Source of the DNA: Bacteroidota bacterium
GTDB lineage: Bacteria; Bacteroidota; Bacteroidia; Chitinophagales; JADIYW01
Assembly (NCBI GenBank): GCA_016705125.1
Contig: JADIYW010000020.1
Span: forward strand, 1 to 51,736
Length of the DNA: 51,736 bases
Reading direction: 5' to 3'
Made by a program: the position numbers and the translations under genes. A model generated the notes under the pieces. The model was not told the origin of the DNA and searched no databases. It was given only the letters and a program-made list of their open reading frames with translations. The stretch's first letter is position 1; every line of letters starts with the position of its first letter. Positions 42,153 through 50,851 of the stretch are shown here, one piece after another.

Positions 42153-42860
42153 CTAAATGCCAATATACGAATTTAAACGCTCAAATGAAGTTGGTGTCAT
42201 TTCATAAAGTTGCTTTGTATCTTCTTTGCTTTTGAATAATGCTATATTGGTCCGATAATTAATTATCTGCTTTGCTAATTTTTGAGAAATATAAGGATGG
42301 CGCTCCAATTCCTCAATAGGAGCAGTATTAAAAGAAATAGGTTCTACTTTTTTTGGATTACAGGTTAAATAGACTTTTATCCTTTCGTAGGTTTCTTTGT
42401 CTACACCATAAACCTCTGCAATTTGCTCTATTTTATAATAGCCACCCAAGGCACCATTTAACTTAACAATTCTTTGAGCTAATACAGGGCCAATACCAGG
42501 CAGTTTTTCCCAATCCAATTGCCCTGCAGTATTAATTTCTATTTTTTTTATTTGAAATTTAGTATATGGAACATAAGTTTTATTTTTTACCTTCGAAGAA
42601 TAATCAATAAATTCTTTCTTTTTAGTATAATTATTTTTGTCTCTTTTTTGGATTATTTTACCACTATCTAAACTGTTTCTGATTTTAATCAAGGTTAAAG
42701 AATCTGACTTTAATACTTGCGCAAATCTTTTGGCTGACTCCTTAGAATTGTAGGACAAAAGGGTCTTCTGGGCAAATAGGCAAAATATAATTAACAGAAA
42801 TATGGCTAATATTCCATTACGTTCTAAGTTCTTTAATAAAAAAGCATTATTGGGTTTCAT
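42153..42860 (-). CDS. Helix-hairpin-helix (ComEA-like) protein
   Basis: 235 residues. One N-terminal membrane helix (15-35), a charged linker, then two HhH DNA-binding modules: INTAGQLDWEKLPGIG near residue 110 with LPGIGPVLAQRI, and FNTAPIEELERHPYIS near 178 with the partner helix AKQIINYR. This is the layout of ComEA, which binds incoming DNA outside the inner membrane during transformation; Bacteroidota have many such proteins of unproved role. It follows the OmpA gene by 55 bases on the same strand. Confidence 0.83.
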   Translation of the reverse strand: MKPNNAFLLKNLERNGILAIFLLIIFCLFAQKTLLSYNSKESAKRFAQVLKSDSLTLIKIRNSLDSGKIIQKRDKNNYTKKKEFIDYSSKVKNKTYVPYTKFQIKKIEINTAGQLDWEKLPGIGPVLAQRIVKLNGALGGYYKIEQIAEVYGVDKETYERIKVYLTCNPKKVEPISFNTAPIEELERHPYISQKLAKQIINYRTNIALFKSKEDTKQLYEMTPTSFERLNSYIGI

Positions 42861-42914
42861 GTTTTTTTCTTTACCTTCAAAGGCTACTTGATTTTGCTTG
42901 TTTTAAATCTCGCA

Positions 42915-44336
42915 TTATTTTTCACTTATTCTTATTTCACTTCTTCTATTTTTTGCTCTTCCTTCTTCGGTATTATTATCTGCTATTGGTTGTTTTGATC
43001 CATTCCCTTCAATGCTAATTCTTTTGGCATCAATTTTATTTAAAACTAAATAATCCAAAACTACTTTGGCTCTGAGTAAGGAAAGTTTTACATTAAAATC
43101 TTCGTTCCCAATATTATCTGTATGCCCAATAATTGAAACTTTATAAGTCGGATTCTTTTTTAATATTTCAATTAATTTATCTAAAATCTCTTTAGATTTA
43201 TTATTTATTGCAGTTTTTCCAGTTTCAAAATTAAGCGAATTCAACTCAATTTTTTCTTTTATTTCTGCAACCACCTCTTTTATTGGACAACCACCATTGG
43301 ACAACGGCCCGGCCTCATAAGGACATTGATCAGTTTTGTCAGCTATGCCATCCTTATCAGTATCTATTTCTGGACAACCATTATTTTCTTTTACACCAAA
43401 AATTGTAGGACAATTATCATTTATGTCCACTATTCCATCACCATCTGTGTCTATTGGTCTTTCAGGACAGCCGCCCAATTTTGAAATTCCCTTTTCAAAG
43501 GGACATAAATCTTTTGCATTCGGAATGCCATCTTCATCGCTATCTGGGCAGCCGCCCAATGCTAGCAAGCCAAATTCTTCAGGACAGGAATCTTCACTAT
43601 CTCTTGTGCCATCTCCATCAGTATCAGGACAACCATTAAATGTTGCAATCCCAAATTCTGTTGGGCAGGCATCATATAAATCTATTATACCATCATTGTC
43701 CGTGTCACTTGTAATTATTTTCTCTACTTCTATTGACACCTCTTTAGGTGCTTTCTTTTTAAGATCTGCAATTATGCCTGTAGAATAAAAGATTTGATTT
43801 TCAAAATTACCCGATAAGCCAAAGGTATAGCCCGCCTGAGTTTGAAGAGCCAAATCATCTGTCAATCGCCAATTGATTCCAGCACCCAATGGTAAACCAA
43901 CTCCAAATCCTTTATTGCCTTCTGGATTAACGCTAATTAAAGAGCCTTGAACTTGGGCAAAAATATAAGGAGCAACTGCTGCCGTGGTTTTAAAAATATA
44001 ACCATTGTTGAGTTTGTAAACAACTCCTATCGAAGTATTAAATTTATAACTATTTACAGAGGGTAATGTAGCATCTATTTCCTTTTTACCAAATAAAGCA
44101 GACAAATCAACACTTACGGAAAAAGAGGGGTTAAAGTTTTTCCATACAAAAGCCCGTGGACCAAAGAATATTGGATTTCGAAAACCATACTTAAATTCAG
44201 GCTTGGGTGAAAACAAATCAATACCCTGAATACCGCCACCCACGCTCCATTTTCCGTCTCCTACATTGCTTTTTTGTGCATTTATTATTGGAAAGGTAGA
44301 AAAAAGTACTATTAAAACTCCAAAATATTTTTTCAT
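42915..44336 (-). CDS. OmpA-family protein with thrombospondin type-3 repeats (paralogue 1)
   Basis: 473 residues from ATG 44336 (MKKYFGVLIVLF), chosen because it begins the signal peptide ending INAQ. Residues 20-200 form an eight-strand-like outer-membrane barrel. Residues about 215-355 carry several TSP3 calcium-binding repeats of the type DxDxDGIxDxxDxCP, separated by NGCP/GGCP. The C-terminal OmpA domain (about 370-473) has IIGHTDNIG and EGRAKNRRSEIRI, the peptidoglycan-binding residues. It should tie the outer membrane to the cell wall. It lies in tandem with a second copy of the same architecture. Confidence 0.92.
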   Translation of the reverse strand: MKKYFGVLIVLFSTFPIINAQKSNVGDGKWSVGGGIQGIDLFSPKPEFKYGFRNPIFFGPRAFVWKNFNPSFSVSVDLSALFGKKEIDATLPSVNSYKFNTSIGVVYKLNNGYIFKTTAAVAPYIFAQVQGSLISVNPEGNKGFGVGLPLGAGINWRLTDDLALQTQAGYTFGLSGNFENQIFYSTGIIADLKKKAPKEVSIEVEKIITSDTDNDGIIDLYDACPTEFGIATFNGCPDTDGDGTRDSEDSCPEEFGLLALGGCPDSDEDGIPNAKDLCPFEKGISKLGGCPERPIDTDGDGIVDINDNCPTIFGVKENNGCPEIDTDKDGIADKTDQCPYEAGPLSNGGCPIKEVVAEIKEKIELNSLNFETGKTAINNKSKEILDKLIEILKKNPTYKVSIIGHTDNIGNEDFNVKLSLLRAKVVLDYLVLNKIDAKRISIEGNGSKQPIADNNTEEGRAKNRRSEIRISEK

Positions 44337-44366
44337 TTGTATAACAAGATATAAATTTTCTCGAAA

Positions 44367-44374
44367 CAAATTTA
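44367..44374 (-). promoter_or_regulatory. Promoter -7 element for OmpA paralogue 1
   Basis: Minus-strand TAAATTTG matches TAnnTTTG exactly, about 30 bases before the ATG. Together with the terminator behind paralogue 2, it shows the two genes are transcribed separately. Confidence 0.5.
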
Positions 44375-44410
44375 ATTAAAAATCCTCAGCATTGCTATTT
44401 CATTCATAAA

Positions 44411-44446
44411 TAAAAAAAGGGCTCTTGTTTTCACAAGAACCCTTTT
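44411..44446 (-). terminator. Terminator after OmpA paralogue 2
   Basis: On the minus strand GGGTTCTTG pairs with CAAGAGCCC (one T-G pair) around a six-base loop, then seven T. Confidence 0.9.
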
Positions 44447-44465
44447 CTATTTTCAATCCCTTAAA

Positions 44466-45887
44466 TTAGTTAGGAATATAAAGGTTAAATTCTGTTCTTC
44501 TGTTTTGAGCTCTACCTTCTGCTGTTTTATTATCAGCAATTGGTTTAGTAGCACCGTATCCAGCAGATTTCATTCTACTTGCAGAAATTCCTTTTGAAAC
44601 CAAATAATCGTAAGCAGCTTTTGAACGAGCCTCAGACAATGCTTGATTTTTAACTGGATCTCCACTTGAGTCTGTATGACCATCTATTGTAGTATTGTAG
44701 TAAGGATATGCTTTTAATATAGAAGCAATCTCATCTAATACTTTGTAAGAAGCTGGTTTTAAAACTGATTTACCTGTTTCAAACTGAATGTTTCTAGCAG
44801 CAAATTCTAATTTTTTCTTTTCTTCTTCTTTCATTTCAGGACAGCCTTTGTTTGATGCTGGACCAGCTAAGTCTGGACATTTGTCTTTTGCATCTTCTGT
44901 ACCATCTTTGTCTCTATCGCTGAAAGGACAACCTTGACCTTCAAACGATCCTGAAACTGTAGGACATTTATCTTTTGAATCCACAATACCGTCACCATCA
45001 CTATCAGGATCTGGACATCCACCAAATTTAGCCACACCTTTTACACTAGGGCAAGCATCTTTAGCATCAGAAATACCATCACCATCTGAATCTGGGCAAC
45101 CATTGAAAGAAGCTAATCCAGCAACTAGAGGACATTCATCCTCACTGTCTTGGATACCATCAGCATCACTATCAGGACAACCATTAAATGCTGCAACACC
45201 AGGTACATTAGGACATGCATCATCTAAATCCAAAACGCCATCGCCGTCTGAATCTATTGGTTGAATCACTTCTTGAACTACTTCAACAACTTTTTTGTCT
45301 TGTCTTTCTAAATCTACCATCACACCAGCGGTATAAAAGATATGATCTTCGAAATCCTCTGTTAACCCAAAAGTGTAACCAGCAGATGTTTGAAATGCCA
45401 AATCATCAGTTAATCTCCAATTGATACCAGCTCCTAAAGGTAAGCCAACACCCCAGCTTTTTTCAGTATTGTAAGGTGCTTTGCCAATGTAAGACCCCAT
45501 TACTTGAGCAAACAAATAAGGAGCAACTGGCGTGGTTTCTTTCATAATATAACCATTGTTTAATTTGTAAATCACTCCTAAAGCTGGATTTACAATGTAT
45601 TGATTAGTTGCAGGCAACGACGCATCGTTTTCCTTTTTACTAATTAGGGATGAAAGATCCAATCCCAAAGAAACTGAGGAATTAAAATTTTTCCATACTG
45701 AAACCCTCGGGCCAAATTGCAATGGATTTTTAAATCCATAGTCTATCCCAGGTTTTGGGGAAAATAAATCAGCAGCTAACAAACCGCCTCCAAAGCTCCA
45801 TTTTGCGTCCCCAACGTTGCTTTTTTGTGCCATAATTGAGCCCATAAAACTCATTACGCATAGAAATAAAAAACCGACTTTTCTCAT
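44466..45887 (-). CDS. OmpA-family protein with thrombospondin type-3 repeats (paralogue 2)
   Basis: 473 residues from ATG 45887 (MRKVGFLFLCVM), the same length as paralogue 1. Signal peptide to IMAQ, barrel domain to about 205, then a TSP3 stretch (SDGDGVLDLDDACP, DADGIQDSEDECP and more, about 215-365) and the C-terminal OmpA domain (TIDGHTDSSG, EGRAQNRRTEF). The barrel and TSP3 sections align closely with the downstream copy, so this is a tandem duplication that has since diverged. It has its own near-consensus promoter and terminator. Confidence 0.92.
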   Translation of the reverse strand: MRKVGFLFLCVMSFMGSIMAQKSNVGDAKWSFGGGLLAADLFSPKPGIDYGFKNPLQFGPRVSVWKNFNSSVSLGLDLSSLISKKENDASLPATNQYIVNPALGVIYKLNNGYIMKETTPVAPYLFAQVMGSYIGKAPYNTEKSWGVGLPLGAGINWRLTDDLAFQTSAGYTFGLTEDFEDHIFYTAGVMVDLERQDKKVVEVVQEVIQPIDSDGDGVLDLDDACPNVPGVAAFNGCPDSDADGIQDSEDECPLVAGLASFNGCPDSDGDGISDAKDACPSVKGVAKFGGCPDPDSDGDGIVDSKDKCPTVSGSFEGQGCPFSDRDKDGTEDAKDKCPDLAGPASNKGCPEMKEEEKKKLEFAARNIQFETGKSVLKPASYKVLDEIASILKAYPYYNTTIDGHTDSSGDPVKNQALSEARSKAAYDYLVSKGISASRMKSAGYGATKPIADNKTAEGRAQNRRTEFNLYIPN

Positions 45888-45917
45888 ATTACTCAAAGTT
45901 TTAGATATTAGTTGCCA

Positions 45918-45947
45918 CAAATTTAGTTAAAAAAGTTTAATTACAAA
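45918..45947 (-). promoter_or_regulatory. Near-consensus promoter of OmpA paralogue 2
   Basis: Minus-strand TTTG (45944-45947), 18 bases, then TAAATTTG (45918-45925), an almost ideal Bacteroidota promoter. Expected leader about 25 bases. Confidence 0.7.
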
Positions 45948-46119
45948 TTTATTGTGAATTTTTGTTTAAATTAATATGCTTTTTTTTTCATTTAGTTTCA
46001 AAAAACCCTTGGATTTGCCTTTAAATATGCCATTTTTAAATTTCACATGTTTTTTAAAAAAAATAAAATCACTAATTTTAGTGAGCTAAATTTTAGGCTT
46101 CTCTCTTCGATTTATCTAT

Positions 46120-46127
46120 TACCTTTG
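46120..46127 (+). promoter_or_regulatory. Promoter -7 element for marC-family gene
   Basis: TACCTTTG matches TAnnTTTG exactly, 14 bases before ATG 46142. Confidence 0.5.
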
Positions 46128-46141
46128 CAAAAAATATTTTT

Positions 46142-46738
46142 ATGGACTTTGATTTAAAACAAATTGCTACGGTGAGTTTGGTATTATTTGCAGTAATTGA
46201 TGTTTTGGGTAGCATTCCGGTCTTAGTAGATCTTAAAAGGAAATTAGGGTCGATCCATGCTGTTAATGCCACCTTGTTTTCAGGGGTGCTTATGTTTTCC
46301 TTTTTATTCATAGGCAATAGCCTTTTAAAGTTGATTGGCTTAGATGTGGCTTCCTTTTCTGTTGCTGGTGCTATAATTATTTTTATAGTTGGAATGGAAA
46401 TGACTTTGAATAGAACCATTTTCAAACATTATGAAGATGATTTAAAAGGATCTTCAATTGTTCCAATTGCATTTCCGTTAATTGCCGGATCGGGAACACT
46501 TACTACCCTTTTGTCTTTACGTGCCGATTATCACTTGATAAATATAATAATTGGTATTTTGATTAATTTGCTTTTGGTTTTTCTTGTCCTTAAATTCATC
46601 CCACTTATTGAAAAGAGATTGGGTAATTCAGGAATTAATATTTTGCGAAGGGTTTTTGGTGTCATCTTAATTGCTATTGCCATTAAAATGTTTACAACCA
46701 ACTTGGCGATTTTATTTCACAATGCAGTTGAATTTTAG
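46142..46738 (+). CDS. MarC-family inner-membrane protein
   Basis: 198 residues, six membrane helices. Family features: VLFAVIDVLGSIPVLVDL near residue 14 (the conserved D-x-x-G-x-x-P), IVGMEMT near 83, and PIAFPLIAGSGTLTTLL near 112, the PxxxGPGxxT-type signature in which the middle P is replaced by S. The family was once linked to multidrug resistance but its role is unsettled. It stands alone with its own promoter. Confidence 0.92.
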   Translation: MDFDLKQIATVSLVLFAVIDVLGSIPVLVDLKRKLGSIHAVNATLFSGVLMFSFLFIGNSLLKLIGLDVASFSVAGAIIIFIVGMEMTLNRTIFKHYEDDLKGSSIVPIAFPLIAGSGTLTTLLSLRADYHLINIIIGILINLLLVFLVLKFIPLIEKRLGNSGINILRRVFGVILIAIAIKMFTTNLAILFHNAVEF

Positions 46739-46873
46739 TTTATAAAAATTATGCTTTTAATAAAGTCAAATCTTTATTATATTTAATTGCTCTATATTGT
46801 AGTTGTATTTTGTATTATTCCCGCCTAAGGGGAATCCTTTTATAATGAATTGTCTACTTTGTAAGTTTTTTAT

Positions 46874-47059
46874 TTGCCTGCCAAAGGCTTATCTACATTT
46901 ACTTTTTTAGGATATTATTTTTTCAAAAATCATTTAGTGGTTTTCTATCAAGATAAATATTTTTTGGTAAATTTGAATGCCAAACAAAACCAAATATTTG
47001 ATTTTGATGAAAATAAAATAGTTGATTTTATTACAAATAATAAAAAAATTAAGCTGTAA
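46874..47059 (+). CDS. Possible small protein or gene remnant
   Basis: A 61-residue open frame with only a TTG start (at 46874) in the 357-base space 46739-47095. One hydrophobic segment (residues 8-27) followed by a charged tail (FDFDENKIVDFITNNKKIKL). It may be the tail of a lost gene. Apart from a weak five-bp hairpin at about 46826-46840, I see nothing else in this spacer. Confidence 0.3.
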   Translation: MPAKGLSTFTFLGYYFFKNHLVVFYQDKYFLVNLNAKQNQIFDFDENKIVDFITNNKKIKL

Positions 47060-47095
47060 TTGAGTAATTTATCCACCAAAATAATTGCGTTGTAA

Positions 47096-47311
47096 ATGGT
47101 TAAATCATTATTGCAATTTATTCTTATTCTATTTGGCAGTTTTGTAGTCATATACAATATTGTTGTTTACTTTGTAGATTCTTTTCAATATACACTCACT
47201 CACGATGGTACCAATCCTGAAGATTATTTCTACACCAGATGCATTTATGCAGGTGTTGGTTTTGGTGCAATTATTGTTGCTTTATTCTTAAAATATTACA
47301 AAAGAAAATGA
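47096..47311 (+). CDS. Small two-helix membrane protein
   Basis: 71 residues: helices at about 3-27 and 48-66 with a polar loop (FQYTLTHDGTNPEDYFYTR) between them and a basic end (KYYKRK). No family recognised. It overlaps the next gene by four bases (ATGA), so the two are translationally coupled. Confidence 0.6.
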   Translation: MVKSLLQFILILFGSFVVIYNIVVYFVDSFQYTLTHDGTNPEDYFYTRCIYAGVGFGAIIVALFLKYYKRK

Positions 47312-47820
47312 AAATTAAACTTATTGTATTTGTATTAATGCTTAAGTCTACGCTTTTTGCCCAGGAAAAACCCTTGGGATTTGGACTTGAAATGTTCAAA
47401 AATATAGAGCAAATAGAATACTGCTTGCCTTTGCCATTGGCAGAAATAAAAGAACTAAGTGGTTCGGAGCGTTGCAAACATTCATTTGTAGACAAAAAAA
47501 ATAAAAACACCACCATAGATGTACAAGGATTTTATAGGGAAGACACTACCATTAGTTTAGAAACCTATTTTGGCGAAACCTATAACGAAGAAACGGAGGG
47601 AAGTGGAAAAATTGTTACCCAAAAAGAAATTTTAATAGATAAAAGTTGCTATTATGCTATAGGTTATTACAACAATTTCTTAGGTAAATACGAGTTTGCC
47701 GAAATTACTTGGGTACGAAAAGATGAAGTGATGAAACTTCAACTTCAATATCCAACTAAAGATAAAGATTTGTGGTACGAAAGGGTAAAAATAATTATTA
47801 AAAATGCTTATTGCAGATGA
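47308..47820 (+). CDS. Exported protein of unknown function
   Basis: 170 residues from ATG 47308, the start that overlaps the stop of the upstream small gene. Signal peptide (MKIKLIVFVLMLKSTLFAQ). The mature part has two cysteines (C39 and C57) and mixed beta sequence (TTIDVQGFYREDTTISL; GKYEFAEITWVRKDEVMKL). No known domain. It belongs to a short plus-strand run of small envelope genes (47096-48768). Confidence 0.65.
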   Translation: MKIKLIVFVLMLKSTLFAQEKPLGFGLEMFKNIEQIEYCLPLPLAEIKELSGSERCKHSFVDKKNKNTTIDVQGFYREDTTISLETYFGETYNEETEGSGKIVTQKEILIDKSCYYAIGYYNNFLGKYEFAEITWVRKDEVMKLQLQYPTKDKDLWYERVKIIIKNAYCR

Positions 47821-47996
47821 AAAAAATAATTTTTTTTTAGTTATTTTTCTTGTTAGTAAAGTCTCTTATGCCTGAAATCATTCAAAACAAAGTAAAAGAA
47901 ACGATGACCAAAATTGGCAAAGATAGAAATGGTAGTTTTTCTTATGATTGGGAGAAGAATATGAACCTTAAAAAATTAAAATTTGATGTGCACTAA
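47817..47996 (+). pseudogene. Small secreted protein broken by indels
   Basis: ATG 47817 overlaps the previous stop. MKKIIFF is cut short by TAG after a run of nine T. With ten T the frame reads on as a clean signal peptide, MKKIIFFLVIFLVSKVSYA. A second shift then gives EIIQNKVKETMTKIGKDRNG and the end NLKKLKFDVH with stop at 47994-47996, which overlaps the next ATG. The 47868-47996 part is also open on its own from ATG. A short real gene starting there cannot be excluded. Confidence 0.5.
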
Positions 47997-48768
47997 AAAA
48001 AATATAATCCAATTTCTTGCATTGCTTTTTTTTCCATTTTTTTCATGGGCACAAACTATAGAAACAATCGAAGATGATTTGCTTTTTAGTATAAACCGAA
48101 TAGATAGTTTTGCTTATTTATCCCTGCGAACGGATGAAACCGCTTTTGATAGTTTGGTTACTGAAAACGTAATTTTAAAACAAAAGATTATACAATATGC
48201 CTTGGCGAATAAAGAAATGTTGACTTTTGATTTCCCTAAACTAAAAGGTTATCAATTTTACAAAGCCACATCTCCCGATAAAACATTTTGCATCTTTTCG
48301 TGGAATTTAAGAACCGGTGGCAGCATGCAATTTTACGATAATGTATTCGTATATCAACAATATGACAAAATGTACACCAAAACTGTCGAAAGAGAAGAAG
48401 GCACTCCAGGTGGTTTTTATTCAGAAGTTTTTCAACTTACCGATGAATTAAATACGTTTTACATGGGTTACGAAAATCGCATTTTATCTGGTAGAGATTG
48501 CTACCAAGCCATTCATATTTTTGATTTTGAAAAAAATAATTTTGATTTCAATTTAAAAAAAATAAAAACCAAAGCGGGCTATACCAATACACTTGGATTT
48601 TCTTATAATTTTTTCTCGGTAGTAAAACATAAAGAAAGACCAATAAAATTAATTTATTTCAATAAAACTCAGCAAACAATTACTATTCCATTAGTTGATA
48701 TCAATGGAAATGTAACTTCTAAAACTATAGTTTACAAATATGATGGTGATTATTTTTTAAAACAGTAG
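47986..48768 (+). CDS. Exported protein of unknown function
   Basis: 260 residues from ATG 47986 (MCTKKNIIQFLALLFFPFFS), signal peptide cleaved after SWAQ. The mature protein is rich in aromatic beta strands (CIFSWNLRTGGSMQFYDNVFVYQ; YKYDGDYFLKQ at the end), suggesting a beta-propeller- or sandwich-like fold. No family name is known to me. It overlaps the end of the preceding broken gene by 11 bases and is probably transcribed with 47096-47820. Confidence 0.68.
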   Translation: MCTKKNIIQFLALLFFPFFSWAQTIETIEDDLLFSINRIDSFAYLSLRTDETAFDSLVTENVILKQKIIQYALANKEMLTFDFPKLKGYQFYKATSPDKTFCIFSWNLRTGGSMQFYDNVFVYQQYDKMYTKTVEREEGTPGGFYSEVFQLTDELNTFYMGYENRILSGRDCYQAIHIFDFEKNNFDFNLKKIKTKAGYTNTLGFSYNFFSVVKHKERPIKLIYFNKTQQTITIPLVDINGNVTSKTIVYKYDGDYFLKQ

Positions 48769-48809
48769 CAGAAGAAAGAAACAATTAAAGAAAAATAGTA
48801 GACCAATAT

Positions 48810-49004
48810 TTAATAAATCATTTCCAAATGTTCCCCTTTATGAAGCGCAATTAAATTTCCAAAACGTACATTACCTTTACTAAAACTGGTCGTTACCAAA
48901 TTCTCTTTTTGCTGATAATGAAAAATGGTGTCCGAATTTGACGTTCCTCCAATAGAGTTATTTTCAAGACAAAATATTTTATTATCGAGACATATCATTT
49001 TCAT
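48810..49004 (-). CDS. Shortened protein resembling the small 'N-acetylglutamate synthase' family
   Basis: 64 residues. The segment GGTSNSDTIFHYQQKENLVTT and then GNVRFGNLIALHKG matches the N-terminal half of a small protein family commonly labelled N-acetylglutamate synthase in Bacteroidota (a label with little support). Full-length members are roughly 100 residues; here the frame stops after EMIY and no remnant of the second half follows. It overlaps the end of the GNAT gene by 23 bases and ends 41 bases from a convergent gene, so the 3' half may have been deleted. Confidence 0.5.
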   Translation of the reverse strand: MKMICLDNKIFCLENNSIGGTSNSDTIFHYQQKENLVTTSFSKGNVRFGNLIALHKGEHLEMIY

Positions 49005-49593
49005 TTATTTTATTGGTTAAATTTTGCTTTACTCCACCAAACCATTCCTCTTTTAAAATACTCAATACAATACTAGCTCTTCTTCCGCCTTCAATTTTTG
49101 GCAAATGATTCCTTAAAACGCCTTCAACTACACATCCAATGCTTTGCATCGCAAGTTTGCTTCTTTCGTTTCTGTTGTCGGCTCTAAATTCTACTCGCTC
49201 CATTCCTAATTTTTCAAAGGCAAATTCTAATAAAAGCAACTTACAGTTTTTGTTTACATAAGTACCTTGAAATCCCTTTCCATACCAAGTATATCCCAAT
49301 TGTAAATATTGGTAGGCTAGTTGAATATCATAAAAACGCGTACAGCCTGCATATTCCTTTTTCTTTTTGTCAAATACTATAAATGGATATTCCTTTCCCT
49401 GTTTTCTGTTTTCAATGGCTTGTTCGATATAATTTTTCAAATTTTCAACCGCTGTCATTTGAACCAAACTGAATTTCTAAATTTCTGGTTCTTCGATTAT
49501 GAAATGTTGTAAATGTTGTAAATCGTCTTCTAATAAAGGGCGAAGCAAAACAAACTCGTTTTCTAAAATAATAGTTTCGTTAAACATACCCAT
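48982..49593 (-). pseudogene. GNAT acetyltransferase interrupted by an in-frame amber codon
   Basis: From ATG 49593 one continuous frame encodes a GNAT protein of about 203 residues (RimJ/RimL-like), except for a TAG at 49477-49479. The N-terminus MGMFNETIILENEFVLLRPL is typical. The stop stands in EPEI*KFSLVQ, where such enzymes usually have tryptophan (EPEIWKFS), so TGG to TAG is the simplest change. The acetyl-CoA region is intact downstream: WYGKGFQGTYVNKNCKLLLL near 100, MERVEFRADNRNERSKLAMQSIG near 130. A TTG at 49467 could start a shortened 161-residue product. Confidence 0.82.
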
Positions 49594-49609
49594 TTTAATT
49601 TTTTGTTTA

Positions 49610-49617
49610 CAAATGTA
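49610..49617 (-). promoter_or_regulatory. Promoter -7 element for the GNAT gene
   Basis: Minus-strand TACATTTG, exact TAnnTTTG, about 17 bases before ATG 49593. Its presence supports the long reading of the GNAT gene. Confidence 0.5.
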
Positions 49618-49625
49618 ACTCGTAT

Positions 49626-50354
49626 TTATCTAAAATATTTTACTATTTGAAAAATTGCTGTACAGATAATTACTATCAAAACCAAATATCTAAAGATTTT
49701 TTCAGGCGTTTTTTTGAGAATTAGTTTCCCGATATAACTCCCAATAATGCTGATTCCGATTAAAAAAGGGATTAGGAACAAATGTTCCTTTTTAAAGTAG
49801 CCATTGCTTGTGTATACAATCGCTCTACTAAAATCTACACCCAAATCAATAAGCGCGGAAGTAGCTATAAACACTTCTTTAGGCAATTGGAATGCTGCTA
49901 GGGTAATGCCTCTTATAGCACCACCTGTACCTGCAATGCCAGCCAAAAAACCAGAAGCGGAGCCACCCAAATATAAATTTGCATTGGTTTGCTTTAATGA
50001 TTTATTGAAGTTTATAGTTAAAAACAGAGCAAGAAATACCAAAACTACATTCATTATTAATTCGATGTTTTTTGTAGGTAGAATGGTCGTTATATATGCT
50101 CCAATTATTACAAAAATGATAGCTGGTACGCCTAGTTTGATTGCTACGTCCTTTTTAATCCCTTTTCTAAATAGTGCAATTTTTGACAAATTACTAAAGA
50201 CGTGAAAGATGGCAGTAACTCCCAATACAGTTTTGAAGTCAAAAAACATAGCTGCAATAGGAACAAAAAGAATGGAGGAGCCAAACCCAGAAACTGTTCC
50301 TAAAATTTCAGCTACAAAAGCTAATAAGAAAAACCACCAATATTCATTTTCCAT
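49626..50354 (-). CDS. TauE/SafE (TSUP) family transporter
   Basis: 242 residues, about eight membrane helices in two related halves. The first half has GTVSGFGSSILFVPI near residue 18 and the second GFLAGIAGTGGAIRG near 137, the paired glycine-rich motifs of the family. Members export or import small anions such as sulphite, sulphoacetate or taurine. The substrate is unknown; no sulphur genes are adjacent. It ends only nine bases from the GNAT promoter element. Confidence 0.9.
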   Translation of the reverse strand: MENEYWWFFLLAFVAEILGTVSGFGSSILFVPIAAMFFDFKTVLGVTAIFHVFSNLSKIALFRKGIKKDVAIKLGVPAIIFVIIGAYITTILPTKNIELIMNVVLVFLALFLTINFNKSLKQTNANLYLGGSASGFLAGIAGTGGAIRGITLAAFQLPKEVFIATSALIDLGVDFSRAIVYTSNGYFKKEHLFLIPFLIGISIIGSYIGKLILKKTPEKIFRYLVLIVIICTAIFQIVKYFR

Positions 50355-50488
50355 TTCTTAATTGTCTTTTTTTATAGCGTTTTTTTTGTGCAGGTATTTT
50401 TTCGTTTCTGATTTCTTTTGTCTTTTCTCAGTACCTATTGTTACCTAAAAAAAGGAAGGAACAGTTTTTAATCCTTATTTGTTAAAGG

Positions 50489-50851
50489 TTAATAGTAATT
50501 TATGTCGTCGATTGAAGATTTATCAAAGTTGCGCCATACTATTTTTTCTGAAATGGCTCTAAAACTAGTGTCAAATGCTGTTTCGTCTTTGTAAATAAAA
50601 ACTTCTTGGTAATTATTAATTTCTGGTCTTTTTAGTTTCATAGAAATATCCATTCCGTAAACTCCACACTTGTCACTAATATTGATAAAATTAGATTCAT
50701 TTATGCCTTCATCTTCTATAAATGCAGCTATATTCAATAGTTCTAAAATTTTGACCTCGTTAGCATCTTTTATATTAACAAAAAACAATTTTAGGTTGTC
50801 CCCAGTCAATCTTTTACTTGTAAAACGGTAGTTTTCAATATTGATTTTCAA
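50489..50851 (-). CDS. Hypothetical protein
   Basis: 120 residues from a TTG start. Soluble, acidic, mixed alpha/beta; segments LKLFFVNIKDANEVKILELL and MDISMKLKRPEINNYQEVFIY stand out but match nothing I know. It is isolated between the transporter and the HigBA pair. The absence of an ATG and of close partners keeps confidence moderate. Confidence 0.5.
   Translation of the reverse strand: MKINIENYRFTSKRLTGDNLKLFFVNIKDANEVKILELLNIAAFIEDEGINESNFINISDKCGVYGMDISMKLKRPEINNYQEVFIYKDETAFDTSFRAISEKIVWRNFDKSSIDDINYY

Noticed and set aside
46826..46840. Small hairpin AAGG...CCTT after the marC-family gene
   Set aside because: Five base pairs at most and only a weak T tail; too poor to call a terminator.
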